Below, one piece after another: positions 16,819-25,822 of a DNA stretch of 64,000 bases. This stretch comes from Alkalicoccus chagannorensis DSM 18086 (GTDB lineage: Bacteria > Bacillota > Bacilli > Bacillales > Salisediminibacteriaceae). A program made the translations under genes and the position numbers. Location: positions 116,015 through 180,014 of the forward strand of contig NZ_AUCK01000005.1 in assembly GCF_000429725.1 (NCBI RefSeq), read 5' to 3'. The first letter of the stretch is position 1. Every line of letters begins with the position of its first letter. The notes beneath the pieces are model-generated. The model was not told the DNA's origin. It was given only the letters and a program-made list of their open reading frames with translations, and made no database searches.

Positions 16819-18090
16819 TCAAGCGATGCTCCCACGCTCGTTCTTGTATTGAAGGTACGTCTCCTTTTTCAGGATGTCGTGCAGGGTTTCGACAGTGAAG
16901 ACGATATCTGCCGCACTTGTTGTCAGCGGCGAGGGAGCAAGCCGGATGATATTTGGTTCCCGGTAATCAGGAATGATGCCCTCTTTCTTCAATGCTTCAC
17001 AAATGCCTGCAGCATACGGGTGCGTCACTGCGAGGTGTCCACCGGTGCCTTCCGCCGGCGTGATGATCCGCAGATCTTTCGTTTCCTCCTCCGGAAGCAG
17101 TGTGATTCCCCGCCGCAGGAGGGTCGTCAGCTGAAGCGACTTCGCACGGATGCGTTCGATGCCGGCTTCGAGAAGCATCTCGAGCGATCCGAGCAGCGGC
17201 GCAGTGCTTAAAATAGGCGGGGTCCCCTGCTGGAAAGCTCCGGCACCGGCGGCCGGTGTGAACGTCTCCTCCATGTCGAACTGGACATCCTTATCCGAGC
17301 CGAACCAGCCGGCCAATGCGGGAGTAAGGTGGTGATGCTTTTCGTGAACAAAGAGGCCGGCTGTTCCCCCAGGTCCGCTGTTGGCATACTTGTACGTGCA
17401 CCATACAGCAAAATCAGCCTCCAGTTCATGCAGCTCATGAGGCATCACGCCGAAAGAATGAGCCAGGTCCCATCCAATTACAGCGCCGGCATCCGAGGCA
17501 TGCTTCGTCAACTGCTTCATATTCAACCGCTGACCGGTCCGGTACAGCACGGACGGGAGCAGGACGAGGGCTGTTTCGTCGGTGACGGCAGCTTCAATGT
17601 CTTCTTCGTGGAGGATGTGATGTTCATCAGGATACACGAGCACCAGCGCATCTTCCTGGTTACAGGAACGGAGCAGGGAGGTGACAGCATAATGATCTGT
17701 CGGAAAGGCTCCCGCCTCCATGACAATCTTCCTTCGTTTGGCGCCGGGCCGGTAAAACGTGTGCAGGAGCTGGTGCAGGTTCGAAGTAATCGAGCCAGCA
17801 ATGATCGTTTCATGCGGCAGAGAACCGACAAGTGCAGCAGCAGATGCTCCAAGTTGTTCGGCTTGATGAAACCATGGCGGCGAAGCATCCCCCCACCCTC
17901 CGATTGCTTTTGTCTTCCACTCCTCCAGCGCCTGCTGCACTGCTGCTTCGGCCCGATGGCTCAAGAGGCCGAGCGAATTGCCGTCGAGATACACCCGGAC
18001 GTGTTCGGGGAAATAGAATTCACGTTGATAAGCAGCCAGCGGGTCTCTCTCATCTGCCGCGGATGCTTCTTTTTTCCATTCATTCAGCAT
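16819..18090 (-). CDS. kynU: Kynureninase
   Basis: A 423-residue PLP enzyme that cleaves kynurenine to anthranilate and alanine in tryptophan breakdown. Family text includes VYLDGNSLGLLS near 33-44, GWDLAHS (D208, H211) that holds the PLP pyridine, and CTYKYANSGPGG with the PLP-binding Lys234. The C-terminal RLAPSPLTTS segment binds the substrate carboxylate. The ATG at 18090 has TGGAGG seven bases away; the upstream in-frame ATG would add about 79 residues with no similarity. The usual partners (tryptophan dioxygenase and kynurenine formamidase) are not nearby. It is divergent from a TspO-like gene, 103 bases away. Confidence 0.95.
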   Translation of the reverse strand: MLNEWKKEASAADERDPLAAYQREFYFPEHVRVYLDGNSLGLLSHRAEAAVQQALEEWKTKAIGGWGDASPPWFHQAEQLGASAAALVGSLPHETIIAGSITSNLHQLLHTFYRPGAKRRKIVMEAGAFPTDHYAVTSLLRSCNQEDALVLVYPDEHHILHEEDIEAAVTDETALVLLPSVLYRTGQRLNMKQLTKHASDAGAVIGWDLAHSFGVMPHELHELEADFAVWCTYKYANSGPGGTAGLFVHEKHHHLTPALAGWFGSDKDVQFDMEETFTPAAGAGAFQQGTPPILSTAPLLGSLEMLLEAGIERIRAKSLQLTTLLRRGITLLPEEETKDLRIITPAEGTGGHLAVTHPYAAGICEALKKEGIIPDYREPNIIRLAPSPLTTSAADIVFTVETLHDILKKETYLQYKNERGSIA

Positions 18091-18193
18091 GGTGATGCCT
18101 CCATTCAAGGTAGATAATGGTTCATTATAGCATAGGAAGGAGGATTGATACCGATCGGAAGAGGGAAGGGGATGGGAAGAAAGGAGGGAGAGG

Positions 18194-18940
18194 ATGGAAC
18201 GTACATTTGCATGGATCAATATGGGGGTACTGCTGCTCGTCATCGCGTATAATGCGCTGGCGAACATTCTCCCACTAAACGGTATTTCCACCGGAGAAGC
18301 ATCGGAAAGGGTGGACGTCTTGTTCACTCCCGCAGGCTACGTGTTCAGTATATGGAGTGTCATCTATATCACGTTGTTTATCTGGGCTGTGAGAAGTCTC
18401 GCAGGCGGCCCCCGGGAAGACAGAGAAGCAGTACAGTCGATCGGCTGGTTTTTTGCACTGAATGGACTCTTTAATGTGACGTGGCTGACGCTGTTCCACT
18501 TTGAATTTTATGTCTGGACGACACTCCCGATGATTCTGCTGTTTTTAACTCTTGTCGTGATATACAGGAGAATCGTAGACGCAGGAGCCAGCTGGTGGAC
18601 GAAGGTGCCGTTCACCCTGTACCTGGCCTGGATCTCGGTTGCGATGATAGTGAACTTCGGAATTTTCTTCAATTTTACCGGCTTCGAGAACGGCTGGATT
18701 TTCTCTGATGTATTGTGGACGATGCTGATTCTGCCTGTCGGAAGTGTGATTGCACTGACGTTTTCAGCCGTTTTCCGGAACCTTTTATACCCGGCCGTGT
18801 TCCTCTGGGCCTATATCGGGATAGCGGTAGAACGATGGGACATCTATCCGGGCATTGCTTGGATGGCCGTGCTCTCTGCCGGACTTCTTGTTATTGGGAT
18901 GATCCTGCAGCTTATGTCGAAAAAGCAAGATTACGCGTAA
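18194..18940 (+). CDS. TspO/MBR-related tryptophan-rich membrane protein
   Basis: A 248-residue integral membrane protein with about seven hydrophobic segments. It has the signature of the TspO-like branch: ANILPLNGISTGE near 24-36 and FTPAGYVFSIWSVIYI near 46-61, and it is rich in Trp. TspO proteins bind porphyrins and related ligands, but this longer branch is not well characterised. The ribosome site is AAAGGAGGGAGAGG. A 50-residue ORF follows at 18990, probably on the same transcript. Its divergent neighbour is kynureninase. Confidence 0.85.
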   Translation: MERTFAWINMGVLLLVIAYNALANILPLNGISTGEASERVDVLFTPAGYVFSIWSVIYITLFIWAVRSLAGGPREDREAVQSIGWFFALNGLFNVTWLTLFHFEFYVWTTLPMILLFLTLVVIYRRIVDAGASWWTKVPFTLYLAWISVAMIVNFGIFFNFTGFENGWIFSDVLWTMLILPVGSVIALTFSAVFRNLLYPAVFLWAYIGIAVERWDIYPGIAWMAVLSAGLLVIGMILQLMSKKQDYA

Positions 18941-18989
18941 TGAAAAAGGGGTACAGTTCAGTAATCAGACAGCAAAGGAGGGAGCTTCC

Positions 18990-19142
18990 ATGAATGTGAG
19001 CAGGCACGACGTTCAGCAGCTTCTTGAATCGATGAACGAGGATGAGCTGCGTATCGTATATACCTTCATTCAGGAGTTCCGGATTGCGGAGAAAGATGCT
19101 GAAACATCTGACCGTACCCTCTCCACACGTCAGCCAAGCTGA
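18990..19142 (+). CDS. Small 50-residue protein, function unknown
   Basis: An ORF of 51 codons with a strong ribosome site (AAAGGAGGGAGCTTCC then ATG), 49 bases after the TspO-like gene. The peptide is charged and mainly helical by appearance (DVQQLLESMNEDELRIVYT, then IQEFRIAEKDAE), with no membrane segment or cysteine. The pattern LLESMNEDELRIVYTFIQ is like short helical dimerisation modules, but I cannot name a family. Quality of the start site and lack of stop codons support it as real. Confidence 0.6.
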   Translation: MNVSRHDVQQLLESMNEDELRIVYTFIQEFRIAEKDAETSDRTLSTRQPS

Positions 19143-19340
19143 CTGTTCCTGTATACAGCTCCAGTCGTCTGCACGAGGCGGCTGAACGGCGGCATCATGT
19201 CACGAACAAAACGATCCGGATCCCGCCTTCATCAAAAAAGACGTCCGTCTCAGAAGCAGGAGAGCCGCGTCTTGGAAGCGGGGATCGAGCCCTATATACA
19301 GCACGACAAGAGGCTGGGACAAAAAAGTCCTCCAGCACGT

Positions 19341-19388
19341 AAAAAACGCTTTCGATGACCCATGCAGGGTCGTCGAAAGCGTTTTTTT
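19341..19388. terminator. Bidirectional terminator
   Basis: AACGCTTTCGATGACC pairs with GGGTCGTCGAAAGCGTT (one bulge), flanked by A6 and T7 runs. It can end the TspO transcript and, from the other side, the YtvI-type gene. Confidence 0.85.
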
Positions 19389-19478
19389 GTAAGAAATCAT
19401 GGAGGACCTGTTCTTCCCTCGAAAAGCCTGCGGTACACACCGTTCCAACCAAAAGCCGTTCTGCGCTTTGGGTCAGTC
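19389..19478 (+). repeat. Intergenic repeat R1, degenerate 3' half
   Basis: Keeps TTCTTCCCTCGAAAAGCC, TGCGGTACACACCGTTCC and an AACCAAAAG..CTGCGCTTTGGGTC stem. It fills most of the gene-free gap 19143-19483 together with the terminator at 19341. Confidence 0.55.
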
Positions 19479-19483
19479 TGTTG

Positions 19484-20701
19484 TTATTTTTCCTGTCTGA
19501 CGTCTGGAGGATGGTCTGTTTTCGTCAGGCGGCTCCGGGCGTTGTACCTCCCGGCTCTTCCGTGGCGGGCGGGATCGTCCGGAGCGTTTCTCAATCCATA
19601 GCGGATGATCTGATACAGCATGTGCAGCACACCGATATCTTTTAGGATGACCAGAATGACGAGGACGAAAGGTCCGATGAAGACACCGACCACTCCAAGG
19701 ATCTGAAACCCGACGAAGAGCGCAATCAGGACAGCGAGGGCATTCAGGTTCATGCTTGTGGACAAGACCTTCGGTTCAATCGACTGACGGATGAGTACAG
19801 TCACTGCGTAAACGACAGCGAGGCCGATTCCCATACTGATATCGCCGGTGAAAAACGCATAGAGAAGCCATGGAATCAGGATGGTACCCGATCCGAAGTA
19901 AGGCAGGATTTCTGCCAGGCCGACAATCAAAGCGATAGTAAAAGCTTGTTCCACCTGAAGGATCAGGAGACCGATAAACACGATAACTGAGGCGATGAGC
20001 ATCAATACAACCTGCGCACGGAGAAAACCGAAAACACGGTATTGGAACATCTTTTTAAAGGCGAGTGATTTCTCCCGCAGAAGCGGCGGCGCAGCCTGCT
20101 GCATTCTGGCGTAGAGGACTTCCCAGTCTTTCCCGATAAAATAGAAAGCAATAAACACGAACACCATGACGACGATGGACGCAGGCACGAAGAAAAGCAG
20201 CTGGGTGACGCCGTCTGTCATTCCTTGTGTATTGTCTGTCAAAGCTCCGGCCAGCCAGTCGCCGAGGGTGATGAAGCTTTCATTGACGGCACGCTGCTGT
20301 TCCGGTGTGAGCTGGTCGACGGCACCTGTTAATTCCTGGTAAATAGGGAAGATTTGTTCGTTGAAAAACTGCTGTACTTCCCTGGACGTTGTTTCTATCC
20401 AGTCCGGCACGAATTCAGCTATACGGCGGAACCCGAACACAATCAAGACGACGATGCCCGTGATGGCACCGACCAGTGCACTGATGCCGAGAAGCAGCGC
20501 GAGGATCACCGCCAGCGTATTCGGAAGCCGCACCCGACGGCGCAGCAGACGGATCAGTGGGTAAAACATCCATACGAGCAGTGCGGCAATCCAGAACGGA
20601 TACGAGACACTGAAAATCCAGACGAGAAGAAAGGAGAGGGCCAGGGCGGCAGCCGTTGTTAAGATGAGTCTAAGGAGGATCCATCCATGGTCTTTCGTCA
20701 T
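19484..20701 (-). CDS. AI-2E family permease, YtvI-like
   Basis: A 405-residue integral membrane protein with about seven or eight hydrophobic segments and the AI-2E (PerM) arrangement: two N-terminal helices, a soluble stretch about 90-160, then a helical C-terminal half. The family text VGLAEILPYFGSGTILIPWLLYA is split here as AEILPYFGSG near 265 and PWLLYAF. YtvI-type members are linked to sporulation in Bacillus, but the transported compound is unknown. The ATG at 20701 lies ten bases after GGAGG; the ORF can be opened earlier at 20722, which would place the ribosome site inside the gene. Confidence 0.82.
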   Translation of the reverse strand: MTKDHGWILLRLILTTAAALALSFLLVWIFSVSYPFWIAALLVWMFYPLIRLLRRRVRLPNTLAVILALLLGISALVGAITGIVVLIVFGFRRIAEFVPDWIETTSREVQQFFNEQIFPIYQELTGAVDQLTPEQQRAVNESFITLGDWLAGALTDNTQGMTDGVTQLLFFVPASIVVMVFVFIAFYFIGKDWEVLYARMQQAAPPLLREKSLAFKKMFQYRVFGFLRAQVVLMLIASVIVFIGLLILQVEQAFTIALIVGLAEILPYFGSGTILIPWLLYAFFTGDISMGIGLAVVYAVTVLIRQSIEPKVLSTSMNLNALAVLIALFVGFQILGVVGVFIGPFVLVILVILKDIGVLHMLYQIIRYGLRNAPDDPARHGRAGRYNARSRLTKTDHPPDVRQEK

Positions 20702-20773
20702 TGAACATAAGCCTCCTTTCATCCGGGAACGTTGATTTACTTCATATATCTTAACAGAATTTCCATCATTACG

Positions 20774-21880
20774 TTACGATTTTCTGCGGAGTTCTTTCAA
20801 TGGATACAGGGTACCCCGCCAGACAACGCCTCCGCGCTTCAGCGTGAGGAAAGTGGAGCGGAGAAGGCAGTAGATAAAGAGCAGACTCATCACCGGCATC
20901 GTAAAGAAATGGACGAAGCTCCCCGGAACGAACCGCTGATTATACCAGTACATCGCCGCATACAGCAGGACGAGCAGCAGCGCCGGGAGGTAAAAGGGAA
21001 ACAGCACGAACGGGGCGGCATGCAGACAGAGCAGCACGACGGCGAAGAGGAGAACGAGCGACACCCGGTAGCGCATGAAGGCGAATAGGTTTTTTTCCAG
21101 ACCGGTGATCACCTGTGGAATGTTCTCGTACCATTGAACCGAAATAAGGTCGTTCCCAATGCCGAGCTGCTGCTGAAATCCCGCTGAAGCAATTGCTTTA
21201 CCGAGCTTCAGGTCATCATCTGGAGCTGCTTTGACTTTTTCATGTGTTCCGGAGGCGAGGTAGGCTTCTCTGCGCATCAGATTGAAAGCGCCGATCCCGG
21301 CATGCCGCAGCTGAATGAAGTTCCATAGACCGATAATGCTCCAGAAAGAATGAAACGCCCGGTACGAGCGGGTTCCGCCCTGATTTTCAGGAACGAGGGC
21401 TAAGTGATCCACCTCATTGGTATGGACGAAGGGAATCACCTTCTGCAGCGTCTGCGGTCGGAAGTGGATGTCGGCATCCGTGAACAACAGCCACTCGCCG
21501 GAGGCTTCGCGGGCACCTTGAAAAAGGGCGTGATTCTTTCCGAGCCACCCGTCAGGAAGGTGCGAAATGTCTATGATTTTCAATCGGGACCTCTCCCGGT
21601 GGAACTGCTTGATCTTTTGTAACTCCTGCATCGTCCCGTCTGTAGAGCGGTCGTTAATAATCAGGACTTCCATGTCGGGATAGCGGAGGTCGAGCATGGA
21701 TTGAACCGCAGCACCTATTTCCTTCTCTTCGTTCCTCGCTGCAGCAATGATGCTGACTCTTGGTGTGTGATGCAGTGAAGACGCAGTCTCTGCTGGAAAA
21801 GGAAGCTTCCGTGCGCCAATAAACCACTGGAGTGCAATGACAGATGCAGCCCCGAGCAGGATCAGTGTAAACCAGAACAT
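20774..21880 (-). CDS. Membrane-anchored family 2 glycosyltransferase
   Basis: A 368-residue GT-A fold glycosyltransferase with one N-terminal membrane segment (residues about 3-22) and three near the C-terminus (about 270-345). Motifs are SIIAAARNEE near 43, INDRSTDGT near 76, the DAD metal site in LLFTDADIHF, and the AAPDDDLKLG block. It resembles the HpnB/CrtQ-like branch that acts on hopanoid or carotenoid lipids; the substrate is uncertain. The start has GGGAGGTACACGC. It sits 72 bases upstream of the YtvI-type gene on the same strand and could be cotranscribed with it. Confidence 0.85.
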   Translation of the reverse strand: MFWFTLILLGAASVIALQWFIGARKLPFPAETASSLHHTPRVSIIAAARNEEKEIGAAVQSMLDLRYPDMEVLIINDRSTDGTMQELQKIKQFHRERSRLKIIDISHLPDGWLGKNHALFQGAREASGEWLLFTDADIHFRPQTLQKVIPFVHTNEVDHLALVPENQGGTRSYRAFHSFWSIIGLWNFIQLRHAGIGAFNLMRREAYLASGTHEKVKAAPDDDLKLGKAIASAGFQQQLGIGNDLISVQWYENIPQVITGLEKNLFAFMRYRVSLVLLFAVVLLCLHAAPFVLFPFYLPALLLVLLYAAMYWYNQRFVPGSFVHFFTMPVMSLLFIYCLLRSTFLTLKRGGVVWRGTLYPLKELRRKS

Positions 21881-22002
21881 GCGTGTACCTCCCATTCCAT
21901 GCGGAAGACGGTTGCGTTTTCCGATTGATATGATACTATCTAATCTAACAGAGCTCGAACGGCTCTCCAAGAAAAACCATTCGGATTGCAGAGGAGTGTC
22001 AG

Positions 22003-22581
22003 ATGATGAACGTGAATGATCTGGAGATCAAGCAGCGTGAAGTAAAGGAACGCCTGCTGGAAGAAGATGCGAATTACTTTGAGAAGCTTTCCCAGGGACA
22101 GAATCCGTCCTATTATGTACTGGCATGCTGTGATTCCAGAACCTGCCCGTCAACGGTGACAGGACAGCCTCTCGGGCAGTTGTTTATCCACCGGAATATC
22201 GCAAATCAGGCACTTCCCGAGGATGCGAGTGTAACGAGCAGCCTGTACTATGCCCTCCATGTACTGGAGGTGGACTATGTCCTCGTGCTTGGACACACGT
22301 TCTGCGGCGGCGTGCAGGCGGTGAGAAAAGGAGACCTCCCCGACGAGCTGGAAACGTGGGTGCAGCATGTGCGGACTGCGACCGGATGGAGCCCGGAAGC
22401 TGATGTGCCGGAAGACGGAACCACCTTGGAGAAGCAGAACATCCGGTCGCAGGTGGAAGCGATTCAGGAACACCCCGTTTACCAGGCCGGCGGCAGAAAG
22501 GTTCCAGTACTGGGAGCGATGTATCACATTGAGAACGGGGACCTGGAGTGGGTCGTCCGACCTGATGCGGTTGACGGCTGA
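22003..22581 (+). CDS. Beta-class carbonic anhydrase
   Basis: A 192-residue zinc enzyme for the hydration of CO2 to bicarbonate. The zinc ligands and catalytic dyad are visible: C42 with D44 and R46 in the CxDxR motif (ACCDSR), and H98 with C101 in HTFCGG. The N-terminal helix (about 1-30) is typical. Length is normal for the compact beta class. It has GGAGTGTCAG before ATG-ATG; either ATG could be used. It is a single-gene unit followed by a terminator at 22722. Confidence 0.93.
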   Translation: MMNVNDLEIKQREVKERLLEEDANYFEKLSQGQNPSYYVLACCDSRTCPSTVTGQPLGQLFIHRNIANQALPEDASVTSSLYYALHVLEVDYVLVLGHTFCGGVQAVRKGDLPDELETWVQHVRTATGWSPEADVPEDGTTLEKQNIRSQVEAIQEHPVYQAGGRKVPVLGAMYHIENGDLEWVVRPDAVDG

Positions 22582-22721
22582 TCTGGCTGCCGGTGGTGGT
22601 ACGCTCCAGGCAGAAAGCGATCGTATCAAGTCCATACCTTTTTGTTGTCGGTCCTTGCTGCGGCTGCTCGTCTTCAAGACAAGGGAAGTCTCTGAAGCAG
22701 CAGAGCCGTCAGCTCTATACG

Positions 22722-22755
22722 AAAAAACCGCGCCGGGTTTCCGGCGCGGTTTTTT
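22722..22755. terminator. Bidirectional terminator
   Basis: AAAAAACCGCGCCGG pairs with CCGGCGCGGTTTTTT around a four-base loop. It lies between the convergent carbonic anhydrase and mreBH genes. Confidence 0.9.
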
Positions 22756-22859
22756 GAAAAAGCAGCCAGGACGCCAGGGACATGCCTCCTCCAGGAGGTC
22801 GAGGGCCCTAGACGACGGCTGGAGACGGACTGATTTTATCAGCGTCCGCCTGTCCGAGT

Positions 22860-23864
22860 TTAGTTCGCGCTCTGCAGTTTCTTCAGCATGGTCAGCGAAC
22901 GACCGGTTCCAATTGCAACGGACTCCAGTGGAGAAGGTGCGAGATGTACCGGCACGAGAATTTCGTCTGCAAGCCAGTCTTTCATCCCCTTCAGCAGGGC
23001 TCCGCCGCCGGTAAGCATGACGCCGCGGTCGACAATGTCACCGCTCAGTTCCGGCGGGCAGTCTTCCAGCGTAGCTTTGATCGTCTCCAGAATAGAGAGG
23101 AGCGCTTCACGGTAGGCTTCCTGAATTTCTGTGGACGTGACTTCGATGGTTTTCGGCAGTCCGGTTACCAGGTCGCGCCCGCGGATTTCCATCGTTTCTT
23201 CGTTGTGATCAAGGAGCGCCCATCCGATATCAACCTTTAGGTTTTCTGCTGTGCGTGAGCCGATCATCAAGTGGTATTTCTTTCGGATATACTGTGTAAT
23301 ATCTTCATCCAGCCGGTCTCCACCGATGCGGAGGGAGTGGCTCGAAACGACACCGCCAAAAGAAATAATGGCCACCTCGGTCGTTCCTCCACCGATATCG
23401 ACAACCACGTTGGCGACTGGCTCATCAACAGGCAGGTCCGCTCCAATGGCTGCAGCTACGGGCTCTTCGATCAGCTGTACGCTCTTTGCGCCACACTGAC
23501 GAACGGCGTCTTGAATAGCTCTTTTTTCGACTGAAGTTGCGCCGCAGGGAGTACAAACCACCACGTTCGGCTTCCGCAGGGACGTGCCGAGCTGCTTCGC
23601 TGCCTTTTTCATTAAGTGTTTGATCAATTCTGTCGTGACGTCGTAATCCGCAATGACGCCGTCTTTCATCGGACGAAGCGCTACTATGTTGCCCGGGGTC
23701 TTTCCGACCATCATCTTTGCTTCTTCACCGACAGCCAGAACCTGTCTCGTGTTAGCATCGAGTGCAACGACCGATGGCTCGTTCAGGATCATTCCCTTTT
23801 CCTTTGTATATACAAGCAGGTTGGCAGTGCCTAAATCAATTCCAATTTGTGTTGCTGAAAACAT
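22860..23864 (-). CDS. mreBH: Rod-shape actin-like protein MreBH
   Basis: A 334-residue bacterial actin that guides lateral cell-wall synthesis under the membrane. Actin motifs are [13 protein letters not shown] (phosphate 1, 7-19), [14 protein letters not shown] (phosphate 2, near 155) and [13 protein letters not shown] (adenosine, near 284). The opening [19 protein letters not shown] and the monocistronic setting away from mreCD fit MreBH rather than MreB or Mbl. The ATG at 23864 has GGAGG nine bases upstream; earlier in-frame starts lack a site. Confidence 0.93.
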   Translation of the reverse strand: MFSATQIGIDLGTANLLVYTKEKGMILNEPSVVALDANTRQVLAVGEEAKMMVGKTPGNIVALRPMKDGVIADYDVTTELIKHLMKKAAKQLGTSLRKPNVVVCTPCGATSVEKRAIQDAVRQCGAKSVQLIEEPVAAAIGADLPVDEPVANVVVDIGGGTTEVAIISFGGVVSSHSLRIGGDRLDEDITQYIRKKYHLMIGSRTAENLKVDIGWALLDHNEETMEIRGRDLVTGLPKTIEVTSTEIQEAYREALLSILETIKATLEDCPPELSGDIVDRGVMLTGGGALLKGMKDWLADEILVPVHLAPSPLESVAIGTGRSLTMLKKLQSAN

Positions 23865-24337
23865 GAATGTCATCCTCCGTTCTGAATTCAGTCTGCCGTG
23901 AACAGTACTATTCTTGATGATAACGAATTTTCCTCTCTGTGTCGTGAGTAAGAATATCAAAAATTATTAAAACGAGATTACAGGGATATATCAAGCTCGA
24001 AACAGAGAAAAGAGGTTCAGAGAAACAGGGGTCGAACGGATTCCAGAGCTCATTTGCATCAGCATCCTATAGATGAAGAAAATAAATCGACAAAATTAGA
24101 CAAAGTATGGAACCGAAAACAATGCTGCAGAACGAAAAGGAATTGTGCTGTATCAGCGTTGTTTTACGAAAAAATAGAAAAGAGGAAAAGAAAAAAAGCG
24201 GCGATGAAAATGGAAAGGTGCTTTTCTCGACTTGTTTTCCCCAGTATGATGGACGTAGGAAACTGCCCTATATATATAACTAATAATTACCATTTCATTC
24301 ATCGGGGCAGATGTACATTCGGACGTTGGGGGGAGCG
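23865..24337. other. AT-rich gene-free stretch upstream of mreBH and the XRE regulator
   Basis: A 473-base divergent region with much lower GC than its surroundings. It must hold the promoters of both genes. ORFs across it have no ribosome sites. A segment near 24268-24295 (CTATATATATAACTAATAA) is strongly AT-rich and could be part of a promoter. I see no repeat or defined operator. Confidence 0.4.
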
Positions 24338-25624
24338 ATGGCTTTGGTTGGTAAATTATTGAAATATAACCGATTAAGACAACAGAAAAAACAGGAAGAA
24401 GTGTGCAGCGGGATTTGTTCGGTTTCCTATTACAGCAAAATCGAAAACAATAAAATTGAACCCACGGACGAGGTTTTCGACCAGCTTCTGGCCAGGCTCA
24501 ACATGACGAGGGCCGAACTTCACCAGGTGGACCGGCGCGACATGAAAAAGCGTCTACTGGAATGGCACCATGCCATGACGGCCGAAGAGTGGAAGCGCGC
24601 CGAACAACTGGAAGCGCGGATCGAGGAGAGGCTGGAATTCTTTGATGATGAACGAATTCATCTTCTCTATCGTCTGTTCCTGCTCCGCAAAGCGGCGGCG
24701 TACTGGAACAGGCAGAACGTGCTGGAGATGATCGCCGAGCTCGAGTTGTTTCCGCTCCAGAACATACCGGAGGATATCTATTTTTATTTTCATAAAGTGA
24801 ACGCCGCTGCCTATGCCTTTCTTGAACATTACGAACAGTCGAAAGCGAGCATCCGAAAAGCGGCGTCTGCAGCAGAGGATCTGATTCTGCCTGAAGCAGA
24901 AGTACTGGATTTCTACGTCATGGTCGGGCGTGTCTCCATTCAGACGGGGGAATTCACCACGGCCCTTCACTACACGAAAAAGGCACTGAGGGTGTTTGAC
25001 AGGCACTATGACCTGCTGCAGAGCGGCCGGGCGAGGGTGATGGCAGCCCAGTCGTACCGAGGTATGGAATGGATGGACAGCGCAGAAAAAGAGATAGAAC
25101 AGGCGTCAAAAATCAGCATGCAGCTCCGCGAGCAGCACCTCGAATCGCTTGTTCTCCAGGAAAAAGGCGAGCTGATGGCTGTGCGCGGGCGCTCGATGGA
25201 TGCGGTGCAGATGTTTCAGCAGTCCTACAGCAGGCGCGCGGGTGGAGCGAGGCTCGTCACCATCAAGGCCATTCTGCGGGAGTTTGAGTCGATGGAACAG
25301 CACCAGGATATTTTAAGCTGGGTGGCTCATGGATTTGAGACCTTGACCGCCGTCAAAAAGACGAGGGAACTCACCCCGGAAGAGGAGAGGTATGAGATCA
25401 CCTTCATATACTATCTCCATAAATACGAAAAACATCGATCCTATCGTTTCGAAGAAATTCTTCATGAGAAAGTGATTCCGTTTTTCCGGGATCGAAAAGA
25501 CTGGCTGGAGCTCGCTTTTTATCTCCGGGAAGCTGCCATCAGATCGTGGGAGAAACAGCAGTACAACCAGTACAGCAAGCTCATGGAAGAAGCACTGGAT
25601 GCCCTGTGGCAGCGCGTACGCTGA
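24338..25624 (+). CDS. XRE-type helix-turn-helix regulator with TPR-like C-terminal region
   Basis: A 428-residue protein. An HTH_3/XRE domain is at residues about 4-58 (LRQQKKQEEVCSGICSVSYY then SKIENNKIEPTDEV). The rest, about 65-425, is all-helical with TPR-like pairs (for example TTALHYTKKALRVFD). This layout is that of RNPP-like and related peptide-sensing regulators of Bacillota. I looked for an adjacent pheromone gene with a signal peptide and did not find one, so ligand sensing is only inferred. The ATG at 24338 is preceded by GGGGGGAGCG. A weak stem at the gene end followed by TTTT may act as terminator. The aldehyde dehydrogenase follows 200 bases on. Confidence 0.82.
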   Translation: MALVGKLLKYNRLRQQKKQEEVCSGICSVSYYSKIENNKIEPTDEVFDQLLARLNMTRAELHQVDRRDMKKRLLEWHHAMTAEEWKRAEQLEARIEERLEFFDDERIHLLYRLFLLRKAAAYWNRQNVLEMIAELELFPLQNIPEDIYFYFHKVNAAAYAFLEHYEQSKASIRKAASAAEDLILPEAEVLDFYVMVGRVSIQTGEFTTALHYTKKALRVFDRHYDLLQSGRARVMAAQSYRGMEWMDSAEKEIEQASKISMQLREQHLESLVLQEKGELMAVRGRSMDAVQMFQQSYSRRAGGARLVTIKAILREFESMEQHQDILSWVAHGFETLTAVKKTRELTPEEERYEITFIYYLHKYEKHRSYRFEEILHEKVIPFFRDRKDWLELAFYLREAAIRSWEKQQYNQYSKLMEEALDALWQRVR

Positions 25625-25822
25625 CTGCAGGGCTTTTGCATACAGAGCGCCGATGCTGTACCATTCAGCTCATGCACGTTCCGGCGAAACGACCTATGAT
25701 AAAGAGAGATGTAGCACTTCGATTGTTTAAGGGACGGAGTGAAGTGGAATTGTACAAGGAAGCAGACCCATCCGGCTCCTGAAGTTCAAGGTCAGGGGAC
25801 AGACCGCTTAGCAGAGGACGTG

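Noticed and set aside
24054..24362. 102-codon ORF in the AT-rich gap
   Set aside because: No ribosome site, and it overlaps the regulator start.
25672..25782. Possible short pheromone gene beside the XRE/TPR regulator
   Set aside because: The 36-residue peptide has no hydrophobic signal and no ribosome site.
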